Of a DNA stretch of 64,000 nucleotides, positions 31,413 through 42,800 are shown piece after piece. Under the pieces are notes generated by a model. That model was not told the DNA's origin. It ran no database searches and saw only the letters and a list, made by a program, of their open reading frames with translations. The stretch is taken from assembly GCA_037349105.1 (NCBI GenBank), contig JAYJMM010000094.1, positions 1,054,001-1,118,000 of the forward strand. The letters run 5' to 3'. The stretch's first letter is position 1. Each line of letters opens with the position of its first letter. A program made the translations under genes and the position numbers. The DNA is from Limnomonas spitsbergensis (taxonomy: Eukaryota; Chlorophyta; Chlorophyceae; Chlamydomonadales).

Positions 31413-33490
31413 CATTACCCGTCGTTCCGCTAAGAGCCCTAGAGACGAAGCACCTCTCTCCCCACACCTGGTGCGGGGAGAGTTTGTATTAAACTCTTCT
31501 GGCTGCGAGACTCCAAGGGAGGGAAGGAAGCTCTGCCTCTCGCACAGTGAATTCCCACCTGCCCTTGGCCCCCATGCATATGCCCCACGTGTGAAGACCT
31601 ATGTATTCGAGCTAGTAGGGACCTCGATAGGGGAATCATGCGTTTTTCTCCCCCGCAAACAGTTTCTCGCGCCATCCTTGTCGGCCATCCACCCGGCGCT
31701 GTTTTGAGTATCGAATTTTCTGATGATGTAACCTAGCTGCACAGAAGAGCTGGGCCAAGCCTTTTTGCCCTGGGCCCTATTGAGTAACGTGATTAACGTG
31801 TGATACAACGTAAGAAAGCTGGCTTACTTTGCACGCCGTCACAAAATGCTATACGCAGGATAGCGGAGGTACTAGGGGGAGTGTCAATGACGTGATACAT
31901 CTGGCTTTGCATTAAAGAGACTCAGCTGCGGCGCCCTGGAAGAATAGATGAAAGAATGAGGGAGCAGGCCGGAATGGCTAACAAGTCCAACTCGCGAGCT
32001 CCTCCAGTAACTAGCCCTTAGCAATGAGCAGAAATAGCCAAAGGTGTAACGTTTTTATTATTCCGTGAAGGCAAAATTCATTTTGATGGCTAACAAGGTA
32101 CATGGTGCACCGTCAGTAGGAATTTTCCTCATTTACTACAAGCAGAGAATTGGATGCCCTCCCAGAAAAGACAATTGTTTGGCATCTGAATCTCGAGTAC
32201 CAACACTCACCTCTTAGGCAGCCATAGGAGAGCAAAAGTAGGGGGGAGGCGCGGTATAGTGGCTTGGGGAATGAAGAGGGATTTCGCTTAGGCTGTGCAG
32301 GGGAGAGGGCGTGTACCTGTCGCGGCATTACATGCGTGCCCTAGTGTCAGGGAGCATGGGTGGGCAGGTCCCTCTAACGGTGCCACGGACTTCCGCCAGC
32401 TGTATCAGACCGAGCAAGGGTGGGATACACACGCTGTTGTGGGCGCTGTTGCAGACTTTGTCAAGGGCTAGTTCCTACAGGAGCTCAGGTGTCGGACTTA
32501 ATTTCCTTCTAGGCCTCTCATGTTGTTCCTTTCTTTGTCACCTCTTCCTTACGTTTCTACTTTTCTTCCATCTGGACATTTCGGCGCCTTAAAAGCCTTT
32601 TTGAGCACGGCCCAGAGGCATACTGGCATAAAGACTTCTCAGTAAATTCGCCGCATCCATTAGTCTAAAATATTATAGATTTGCCGTCGAGGTGCTGTAG
32701 ATTTGCTATGCCTTCCCCCATAATTTACGTTGTTTCGGTATCCATGAACTACTAATGATTGATTGCCGACTCCAGGTTTCAGCTGAGAAATTAATAGTTT
32801 GGGTTGATAATTTGCCCGGAGGGCGACATGAAAAGGTTTTGTTTACGCCTGAGGTACCGGTAAGGCAAATCAAATCTACGGTACACGTGTTGAAATAGCA
32901 TTTTTGATATCTGTCTTAATTATTGTGCAAAGAAGGGCGGAGTGCGGACTTGTGCTCAACAGTGCTCAGCCCCCATCAGCTGACACGCAAGCCAATATGG
33001 CCGCCGACAGCTGACACGCAAGCCAATTAGCCAATATGGCCGCCGTCAGCTGACACGCAAGCCAATATGGCCCCCGACAGCTGACACGCAAGCTAATTAG
33101 CCAATATGGCCGCCGACAGGTGACACGCAAGCTAATTAGCCAATATGGCCGCCGACAGGTGACACGCAAGCCAATATGGCCCCCGACAGCTGACACGCAA
33201 GCCAATTAGCCAATATGGCCGCCGTCAGCTGACACGCAAGCCAATATGGCCCCCGACAGCTGACACGCAAGCTAATTAGCCAATATGGCCGCCGACAGGT
33301 GACACGCAAGCCAATATGGCCCCCGACAGGTGACACGCTAGCCAATTAGCCAATATGGCCGCCGACAGCTGACACGCAAGCCAATATGGCCCCCATCAGC
33401 TGACACGCAAGCCAATATGGCCCCCGGCAGCTGACACGCAAGCCAATTAGCCAATATGGCCGCCGACAGCTGACACGCAAGCCAATATGG
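31413..33490. other. Interval between convergent atpC and dioxygenase genes
   Basis: No gene is supported. The two genes face each other here. Near 32596-32620 and 31756-31780 occur relatives of a dispersed motif, GCCTTTTTGAGCA plus GGGCCCAGAGG, that is also present near 45100-45200, 45407 and 57470. The open stretch at 32388-32470 ends in a stop and has no recognised family. Confidence 0.4.
32965..33490. repeat. Alternating 30/39-bp minisatellite
   Basis: About 15 units beginning CAGCTGACACGCAAGCCAA. A short form continues TATGGCCCCCGA; a long form inserts TTAGCCAA before TATGGCCGCCGA. Long and short forms tend to alternate, giving a higher-order period near 70 bp. The array lies just downstream of the dioxygenase gene's stop. 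Confidence 0.9.
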
Positions 33491-33529
33491 CAACTTGTGT
33501 GTTTTCACACTTCACACTGAACTTCCCAG

Positions 33530-33896
33530 TGCATATGCCGCCTCAGCTGGCACCCCAGCGCTGCCTGATAGCTGGCAACGCCATTTGCTTCACTATTACA
33601 CATATGTTCATACTGAACGCTACTGTTCACACTTCATAGTGCATCCGCTGTTTCAGGTGGCTCTAAGCCGACATGGCCCAACACAGCCTGGAGGCCAACG
33701 CCATGTGCTTCACTCTCACACATATTTTCATACTTAACGCTAGTGTTCACACTTCATTGTGTACATGTTGTTGTGTCAGGTGCCCCCCAAGCCGACATGG
33801 GCCAGCATCGCCTGGGGGTCAACATCACTGCGTTCTCCACTCCCACACATGTCCATACTTCACGATTCTTCGATACTTCACACTTGCGTTCGTACG
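33530..33896 (-). repeat. Copies of the dioxygenase last-exon 3' edge
   Basis: On the minus strand the sequence around the stop (GGGCCATGTCGGCCTGGGTG then CCAGCTGAGGCAGCGTATGC) is followed by three degenerate copies near 33790, 33670 and 33545, spaced about 120-140 bp. Shared features are CATGTCGGC, AGCTGAGGC and AGTGTGAA. Confidence 0.8.
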
Positions 33897-36800
33897 TCAC
33901 AGAGCATACGCTGCCTCAGCTGGCACCCAGGCCGACATGGCCCAACGCTGTCTGGAGGCCGGCATCACTTCATGTTCCACTCGCCTCGAATCAAACAGAA
34001 CCAGCCTGCCCAGCACAGGCGCAACATCGGTATACTGCGGCGACACTGCACCTACGTCTATACTTGGACCTGACCCTGATCTGGAAGCGCCACCAGCTGG
34101 GTGGTGCAGCCTCAGCTGGCCGCCGTGATCGGCAATGTGCCAGTCCTGTGAGGTAGGGTTTCAAATTCCAATTTCAAATTCCAGGTTTCAAATTTGAGGA
34201 TTCAGGCGGTAGGTTGCAAGACAATAGGTCTCAGGCTCCAGATTTATGATGTGGCTTTTGGGCTCTACGTTACACGTTATAGACAACAGATTTTAGGTCA
34301 TGCGCTTCGAGTTTCAGGCTTCAGTTTTCAGTTTTCAGGTTCCAAAATCTGGCTTCATGTTTCAGGCTTCATGCTTTCGGTGTCAGGCTCTTGGTTTCAA
34401 GCTCCAGGATTCATGCAACAGGTTTAGGCACCAGGTTTTAGGTTTCAGGTTTCAGATCTTCAGTTTGAAGTCCAGATTTTGAGGTCACCCAGGTACCCTG
34501 GGGGGTGGGAACAATTACGTCTGGTATGCGCCAGAGAGTCTTTTAGTGATTTTGGCCATTTATTGCTCAGATCTGAAATCCCCCCCAAGTGCGCCGCAGC
34601 AATGCCGCAGGTGTGAAAAATCCCTGTTTCTCATAATTCTGCTTGTTTTGGGGATGATACTTTTTGCACTGAGCGATTGTGCGCGACACGCAATTGCAAC
34701 AGTTCGATACCGTGTTTCAGTACGATTCGTACTCATTACTGACTGAAATAATCACAGGTATGCGCCCCAAGCGGCCACCACTGCTACTTAAGTATCCGTC
34801 GGAGGCCCCCTTCCGTTTTTATTCCCCAGCAAAACGAATGGCCGGTTTAACAGTGACGGGTCCCAAGGCAAAACGCGAATTCTGGAACTAGATTTCATCA
34901 GACGATTCTGCGGGATGCCATGGAACCGGAAAGTTACATCAATCCCCTTCAACTTGATTGGCGCCCAACCTATAACTCGCATCTCACTGGCAGTCTGATA
35001 CATCAAATTTGAGAGGCATCAAAATACACACTCATGAAAGCTATTTCTTTGAACGTGACGAAAGAAGGAGGTGGACGGGGTCACCTCAGATCCAATCAAC
35101 ACACTACACAGCGCAGCCTCACGTTCAAAGTCCTAAGGGTTCAGGGTTTAGGGTTAAGGAGGTTGAGAGTTTCAAAGTCCTAAGGGTTAAGGGTTTCAAA
35201 GTCCAAAGGGTTTCAAAGTTGTAAATGTTACAGGTTTAGGAGGTTTAGGGTTTAGGGTGCATATGACATTCCTCTGCTTCTGTCCTCGGAAACGTGCAAA
35301 AACAAAATCTCAAACCTTGATGTCTCCACAACTAAGCTATTCACATCCCATTTCGAATCCACTGCCCCCCTCTCACTTCACACAAAGTACACCATACCTC
35401 ATTGAAGTACAGTATTGTCGTGATGGCCCTGTCAGCAACACGCTGACCTGGCGGCCCTTGCCATGAGGCTCCGACTCGGCTGCTGGCTGCACACAGGCAA
35501 GGGCACGCACACGTTTATTTCCGTGACCCTCAGCTACAGTTCAGTTGCATCGTCGCTTATGAGCCAGTCCTGGTGGTCAGGTTTGAGGTTTGAGATTCCA
35601 AACAGCAGGCTTGGGAATTTAGCTGCATCGTCGCTTCTGATCCAGTCATAGGTGGTCAGGTAAGGGGTTCGAAATTTCAAGTATCAGGCTTGATCTGTAA
35701 TTCCTGTGTACCACCGATTATGGCTGAGGGGGTCCGGTGAAGCATATGCAACTGCAGCTTGGGCTATGGGCTATCAGCTGTAAGCCAGTCCAGGTTTAAT
35801 CTCCATTACACCAGGGACCGCCACGACAGGCCCAAGCATAAATATGACTCGGCGGCATTTATTTTCCAATGCCGGATTATGCCCATCGTTCCATAGGCAC
35901 ATCGGGTCCACAGGGCCGCACACAAAACATACATGATGTGTGGTTAAGGATTCAGGGTCAAGGGTGTTGGATGTGTACTCAAGGCTCAAGCACAGAATCT
36001 TAACGTACCTGGGGGTGCGGGCCAGAGTGCGTTGTCGGGCGCCGACTCTGTATCGACTGAATCGTGCGATGAGGAGGCAGGCACTGCGTCGTTGTCGAGA
36101 TGAACAGCGTAGTATGCTCCCGCACCTGCACCGGGGGGGGGGAGGAGAATGGGGGAATGTGGAAGTGTGTGGAGGGGGGGGTCTGCAGGCGGTAAGGCGG
36201 CAGGCACTGCATCGTTTTTGAGGTGAACTGTGCAGTATGCTCCCGCACCTGCACCGGTGGGGGGAGGGGGGGGGGCGCGGCATGGGGGGAGCATGTAAGT
36301 GTGTGAGAGGGCATGGGGAGAGCACTTAAGTGAGGGATCAACGGAGAGGGCATGTGGAGAGGGCATATGGAGAGCATGTAAGTGTGAGCTAGGGGGGGTC
36401 TGAGGGCAGTGAGGAGGCAGGCACAGCGTCGTTATCAAGATGAAGCGCAGAATATTTCCCAGCTCCTACCGACACCAGGGGTGTGTGTGTGGCAGGGCAT
36501 GAAGGGTGCATGCACTTGTCTGGAAGGGGTGGGGGATTTGTGGGCGGTGAGGAGGGAGGCACTGCGTCATGATCGAGGAGGAATACGTATTACGCTCCAG
36601 CACCGGTGCACAGGGGGCGCAATTTAGATAGAAGCACCTTCAGGGCCGCCAAACTTATGCGAGTTCGACACTCTGCTCACTGAGTGAAATGTTTGAAAAC
36701 AGCAACATGCAAGACGCAGCCTGGACATTTGCCCCTAAAGACTTCACTTTGAACCCTTACAGGTAACCTTTTTCACACTTACCTCAAACCACAAAACCCT

Positions 36801-39800
36801 CAACCCTAGAAACTGAACATCTGACACTACGCAGTACACCCCCCCACACTTATTCACCCACCAGGATACACAGCCAGCATCAGGCTCTCAGGCACCGCAA
36901 GATTTGGCATCCAACAACAAGGCCCCCCGGTGACAGAGGAGGAGACGGCACCGTCGATATCCGTCCGATCCGTCGCCTTAACTGCTGCTGCCGCTGCCAG
37001 CGGGGCCGCATCGGGGGCGGCGGCGGCGGCCGCCGTCGCCTCACGGGCTTGCCTCTGCCGACTGGTCAGTGCGAACGGCAGGCCCTTGAGCACGGCGCCG
37101 AGCTGCGCCAGAGCCACGCACTGGGGGCTATGAAGCAGATGCTCCTGCTCTCGCTGCTGCTGCTCCTGCTCGGCGGCACCTGAGACTCGCGCCGCGCCGC
37201 TGTAAAGCAGGGAGCATCAGAAGCCGCGGAATTGTCTGGCAGGTGGTAGGCCAGTGGTATTTTTTTTTAGCATGGCATCGCCCACCCACGCGTTAAACTG
37301 ACAGAGAACGTCTGGATCAATAGATTATGGGCATTGTTCTGATGGGCAACGACGACTTTTCCAGCCAAAGGAGAGAAGTAGGTGTGGGTGGGTGTCGTTG
37401 AAAGGGGGTGAGCCGGGGAGGGCAACTTCCACACTTCCAACCAAAGGGGAGGAGTGGGTGTGGGTGTGATTGAAGGGGGGGGTTGAGAGCAACATTCACA
37501 CACCCACTGCAACCCGCCTCCCACACCTGCTACGCAACAGTAGCTGCTGTCCATGTCCCCTCTCGTCCAGGACAAGGATCTCATCCTCTCGGCCAAGGCC
37601 TCGCTGTGATGAAACTGCAAAGGAGACGGAGCATGCACGCAACCTGTTAGGTCCAGCCCAAACCCCTAAAACCTCAACCTTAGACACAGAATGCATGCAC
37701 CCTGTTAGGTCGAGCCTAACCCTTCACCCTCAACCTTGAACCAAGAACGCATGCAACCTGTTAGGTCCAGCCACCCCCCCCTAAAGAAACCTCAATTCTA
37801 CACAGAGAATGCATGTACCCTGTTAGGTCCAGCCCAAACCATTAAAGCTCAACCCTGCACAGACAATGCATGCACCCTGTTAGGTCCAGCCCAAACCATT
37901 AAACCTCAACCCTACACAGAGAATGCATGCATCCCGTTAGGTACAGAATGCATGCAACACTGTTAAGCACGTCTGATCAATGACAAACAACACTGTCGTT
38001 ATGAAAACAGCTTGGCTTGCCCATATCCCCGTCCCCGTCCCGCGGAAAAGAGCCCCTTTCACCCACCCTTCACCAGAAATGAGCCTAACCCCACCCCTAC
38101 CCCTTCCCCCTTCCACCACTCCTTCCCCTTCCCCTTCCCCCCTTCCTTTCCCTTCCCCCTTCCCCGCCTTTCCCTTCCCTTCCTCGTTTTCACCTTCCCT
38201 GCCCCTCCCCTCCTCTCCCTTCCCTTCCCTTCCCCTCCTCGCCCCACCCCTTCACCAGGAAAGAGCAGGCCGCCATTGCACAGGGCCTCTGCCCCTAGAC
38301 CAAGAAAGAACCGCCCCGCCCCGCCCCGCCCCACTCCACCCTGTCCCATCCCGTCCCGCCCCACCCCTTCAACAGGAAAGAGCAGGCCGCCATTGCGCAG
38401 GGCCTCCGCCCCTTGACAAAGAAAGAATCGCCCCGCCCCGCCCCGCCCCAGCCCACCCTATCCCGCCCCACCCCTTCAACAGGAAAGAGCAGGCCGCCAT
38501 TGCACAGGGCCTCCGCCCCTAGACCAAGAAAGAACCGCCCCGCCCCGCCCCTCCCCGCCCCGCTTCAGCCCACCCTTTCCCGCTCCCCCCCTTCACCAGT
38601 AACGAGCAGGCCGCCATTGCACAGGGCCTCTCCGCCCCTTGACCAAGAAAGAACCGCCCCGCCCCGCCCCGCCCTGCCCCGCCCTGCCCCGCCCCACCCC
38701 TTCACCTGGAAAGAGTAACCCGCCATTGCGCAGGGCCTCCGCTCCAGCCAGCGCCAGGCGCATCGTCGCAACGTCGACCGCCTGCAAAGGATTCAGGACC
38801 TCTTATCTCATACTACATGGATGCATGATGCACAACTTTGAAAGACACGGTGGAACGGTGATAAAAAAGAAGCATTGACACAATTTTGATTTACGGGTGA
38901 TTCAGCTACAATTAAGCTACATCATGGCCTGCCGCTGAGGGGCCTGGTGCAGTGGGCCATTATTTTCAGGCCACAGGCTGCAGGCCGGTCAAGGATTTCC
39001 CCCCATCGGCCCAATCGTGGCTGCCCAGCAGCCTACCAAACGTGGTCTGGTGCGCTCAAATGCAAGCATTTATTCCCATGCACACAACATCACGTTTGGC
39101 AGGTAGCTGAGCAGTCGCCACTGGACGAACGCACTATGCACTATGCACCATGCACCACGTTTGGCAGGCCGCTGGCTCAGCAGCCGCCATTGCCCGAACG
39201 GTACCTTACTGTCACCATGCAATACTGCTCCCTACACCAGGCCGTACGGCTATAGGCCGTGATGTAGCTGAATGGTAGCTGAAACTTGCTTTCAAGGGTA
39301 CAGGACCCTGAACCCTGCACCACGCACAATGCACCATGCAACAGACTCACCCCATCAATCACCATGCACTATGCACCATGCACCATGCCACATACTCACC
39401 CCATCAATCACCATGCACTATGCACTATGCAACATGCAACAGACTCACCACATCAATCACCATGCACTATGCAACATGCAACATACTCACCCCATCAATC
39501 ACCATGCACTATGCACCATGCACCATGCAACAGACTCATCCCATTAATCACCATGCACTATGCACCATGCACTACTGTATGCACTATGCACCATGCACCA
39601 TGCACCAAACTCACCCCATCAATCACCGTAAAGCCAGATTGGCTCAGCTGCTGGAAGGCCTCCAGCGTCAGTGCTGCATCTGCTGCTGCATGCGCATGCT
39701 CTGCCATGCGCTGCCTCAGCTGCGCCACGGTCGGGCCTGCAGCCGCCTGAGCAACGGGTCCCACGGTGCATGGAGTGCATAACATGAGAAGTATATTCAT

Positions 39801-42800
39801 GGAGGTTGCATGGGATGTGAAGCATGGTCGGGCCTGCAGCTGGGGGACGGGGGGCCCAAGGTGCATGGAGTACATGGGATGAGAAGCACATTCATGGGGG
39901 ATGCATGGGATGTGATGATGTGAAGCATGGCCAGGTCTGCATAGGAAAAGGGTTCCACAAGGGCAGGTGGTTATGTACGTACATACCGATAGTTTGTGTG
40001 CAAATAAAAGCTTTATCATAGGACACAACCATACCAGCATAAATCCGTAACAAGATTGTACGGCCCAAGGGGTGGATCTGGGAAGCCATATTTGTATATA
40101 ATGATATCATGGTACGAGAATGTGCAGGGGGTCGGCGTTGACACTGCTGAAGCAGCTCTGCAGCATTACTCTAACGCTCCCAGATAATTCACCGCTGCCT
40201 CCTCTGCTTTTGCGGTTCCTGCCCGCAGCAGCCCTCCACGCCTCCTCTGCAAGACTGCTGGGTGGATGCCCTGGCACTGTAACAAAACTGCTACATCTTA
40301 AGCCCACCCAAGATGATGCTGGTACTCACCATTTTGCTGTGTCATGTCATTTCTGTCCCAAGACAGCCGCCAATCCGCTGCTGTCCGTCCGTACCAGTCC
40401 ATACCCGTCCATACGCCTCCATACCTGTCCGTACCCATCCATACCCGTCCATACCCGTCCATACGCCTTCATTTTGGCAGAAAGGCACACACTTGGGCAG
40501 CTTTCTGTCCACCCCTCGGGGCCCCGCCTCAGCCCGTCCATACCCGCCCATACCCGTCCACACCATGGCAGCTTTCAGTCCACCCCTTGGGGCCCCGCCT
40601 CAGCCCGTCCATACCCGCCCATACCCGTCCACACCTTGGCAGCTTTCTGTCCACCCCTCGGGGCCCCGCCTCAGCCCGTCCATACCCGCCCATACCCGTC
40701 CACACCTTGGCAGCTTTCTGTCCACCCTTCGGGGCCCCGCCTTAGCCCGTCCATACTCGCCCATACCCGTCCACACCTTGGCAGCTTTCTGGCCACCACT
40801 CGGGCCCCGCCTCAGCCCGTCCATACTCGCCCATACCCGTCCACACCTTGGCAGCTTTCTGGCCACCACTCGGGGCCCCGCCTCAGCGCGTCCATACCCG
40901 CCCATACCTGCTCACACCTTGGCAGCTTTCTGTCCACCCCTCGGGGCCCCGCCTCAGCCCGTCCATACCCGCCCATACCCGTCCACACCTTGGCAGATGT
41001 AGGGCCGCGTCTAGGGGTCCCGCCGCCGGACCAAGCAGCAGAGTTTACCGAAAGGTTGCCTGGCGGTGGGCGGCCACCGGCCGCCTCGGCCGCCTCTGTG
41101 AGCCACTCCTTCCACGCCAGCTGCAGTTCGAGTTTGCTTGCACTAGGCACCAGCCGAACCTGCTTGTGTAACAGTCCAGGGTGTGTGGTTGGTCAGAGTG
41201 CATGGCAGGGGTAGTTCTGTTGCCTATTCGGGTCGAGAGCTCAAAGACTAAAAGTGCTTTAGGTGTAGCAGGCGGGAGAAAACATCTCTGCATGGCGATT
41301 AAACATGTGGGGCAAGATACACCGTGCATCCCATGGACTTCATGCTTCATGCATCCGATGCTCCATGCCCTGCATGCCCCATGAATCCTATACCCCAAGC
41401 ACCGCATGCCCCATGCATCCCATGCCCCATGCATCCCATGCCCCATGCATCTCATGCCTTCATGCATCTCATGCCCCCTTGCATCTCATGCCCCATGCAT
41501 CTCATGCCTCATGCCCCATGCATCACATGCCCCATGCACTACACGCCCCATGTCTTACATGCCCCAAGCCCCTTGCATCTCATGCCCCCTTGCATCTCAT
41601 GCCCCATGCATCCCATGCCTCATGCCCCATGCATCCCATGCCCCAAACACTGCATGCCCCATACACTGCATGCCCCATGCCCCTTGCATCTCATGCCCCA
41701 TGTCCCTTGCATCTCATGCCCGATACATCCCATGCCTCATGCCCCATGCATCTCATGCCCCATGTCCTCTTGCATCTCATGCCCCATACATCCCATGCCT
41801 CATGCCCCATGCACTGCACGCTCCATGTGGCCATGTCTTACATGCCCCATGCCCCATGCATCTCATGCCCCATGCCCCATACATCTCATGCCCCATGCCC
41901 CCTTGCATCTCATGCCCCATACATCTCATGCCCCATGCCCCCTTGCATCTCATGCCCCATGCACTGCACGCCCCATGTCTTACATGCCCCATGCCCCCTT
42001 GCATCTCATGCCCCATACATCTCACGCCCCATGTCCCCTTGCATCTCATGCCCCATGCCCCATGCATCCCATGCCTTATGCCCCCTTGCATCTCATGCCC
42101 TATGCCCCATGCACTGCATGCCCCTTGCATGTCATGCCCCATGCACTGCATGCCCCTTGCATGTCATGCCCCGTGCATCCCATGCCTAATGCATCTCATG
42201 CCCCATGCACTGCATGTCTCATGCCCCTTGCATCTCATGCCCCATGTCCCGTGCACTGCATGCCCCATGCACTGCATGCTGCATGTATTACATGTCCCAT
42301 GCCCCTTGCATCTCATACATCCAGTGCCCCATAAATCCCATGTCCCATACATCTCATGCCCCATGTATTACATGCCCCGTGCCCCTTGCATCTCATGAAC
42401 CATGCCCCATGCACTGCATGCCCCTTGCATGTCATGCCCCGTGCATCCCATGCCCCTTGCATCTCATGCCCCATGCCCAATGCCCCTTGCATCCCATGCC
42501 CAATGCATCCCATGCCCCATGCATCTCATGCCCCTTGCATCCCATGCCCCATGCATCCCATGCCTCATGCACCACCCGCCCCGTACATCCCAAGCCCATG
42601 CGCCCCTCCTTCATGCACCTCATGCACCTCATGCACAGCTGAAGGTCCGCACCCGAGCAAAAATAGCCAGAAGCGGTTGCTGATCTGCGTGCGCCATCAG
42701 GCTGGCAGAAATCTGCCGAGACAGCCCGATGTATTGGATCTCAGATGCTTGGTTGTATACTGCATACACGCCAGCTCCGTCGGGGAGCTTCCCGGCAGCT

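Noticed and set aside
33673..34156. Plus-strand gene suggested by repeated CAG|CTGGCACCC acceptor-like sites
   Set aside because: The minus strand of the same segment encodes the conserved C terminus of the dioxygenase (HGGQLRL, LVLFDSRRVEHEV), so the apparent plus-strand acceptors are antisense to the last exon and its copies.
35774..36009. Exon coding DGHNPALENKCRRVIFMLG between dioxygenase exons 8 and 9
   Set aside because: It has no acceptor in the needed phase and resembles a dispersed repeat. The exon at 35398-35447 (AITTILYFNE) supplies the expected segment in perfect phase.
40120..41214. Plus-strand open frame of 364 codons (HTRPYPSIPVHT repeats)
   Set aside because: It is antisense to exon 2 of the fusion gene and its array of edge copies; the repeat explains the openness.
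41305..42642. Plus-strand open frames of about 300 codons rich in His, Pro, Cys and Met
   Set aside because: They are translations of the CATGCCCCATGCATC microrepeat that fills intron 1 of the minus-strand fusion gene; all three frames are open for the same reason.
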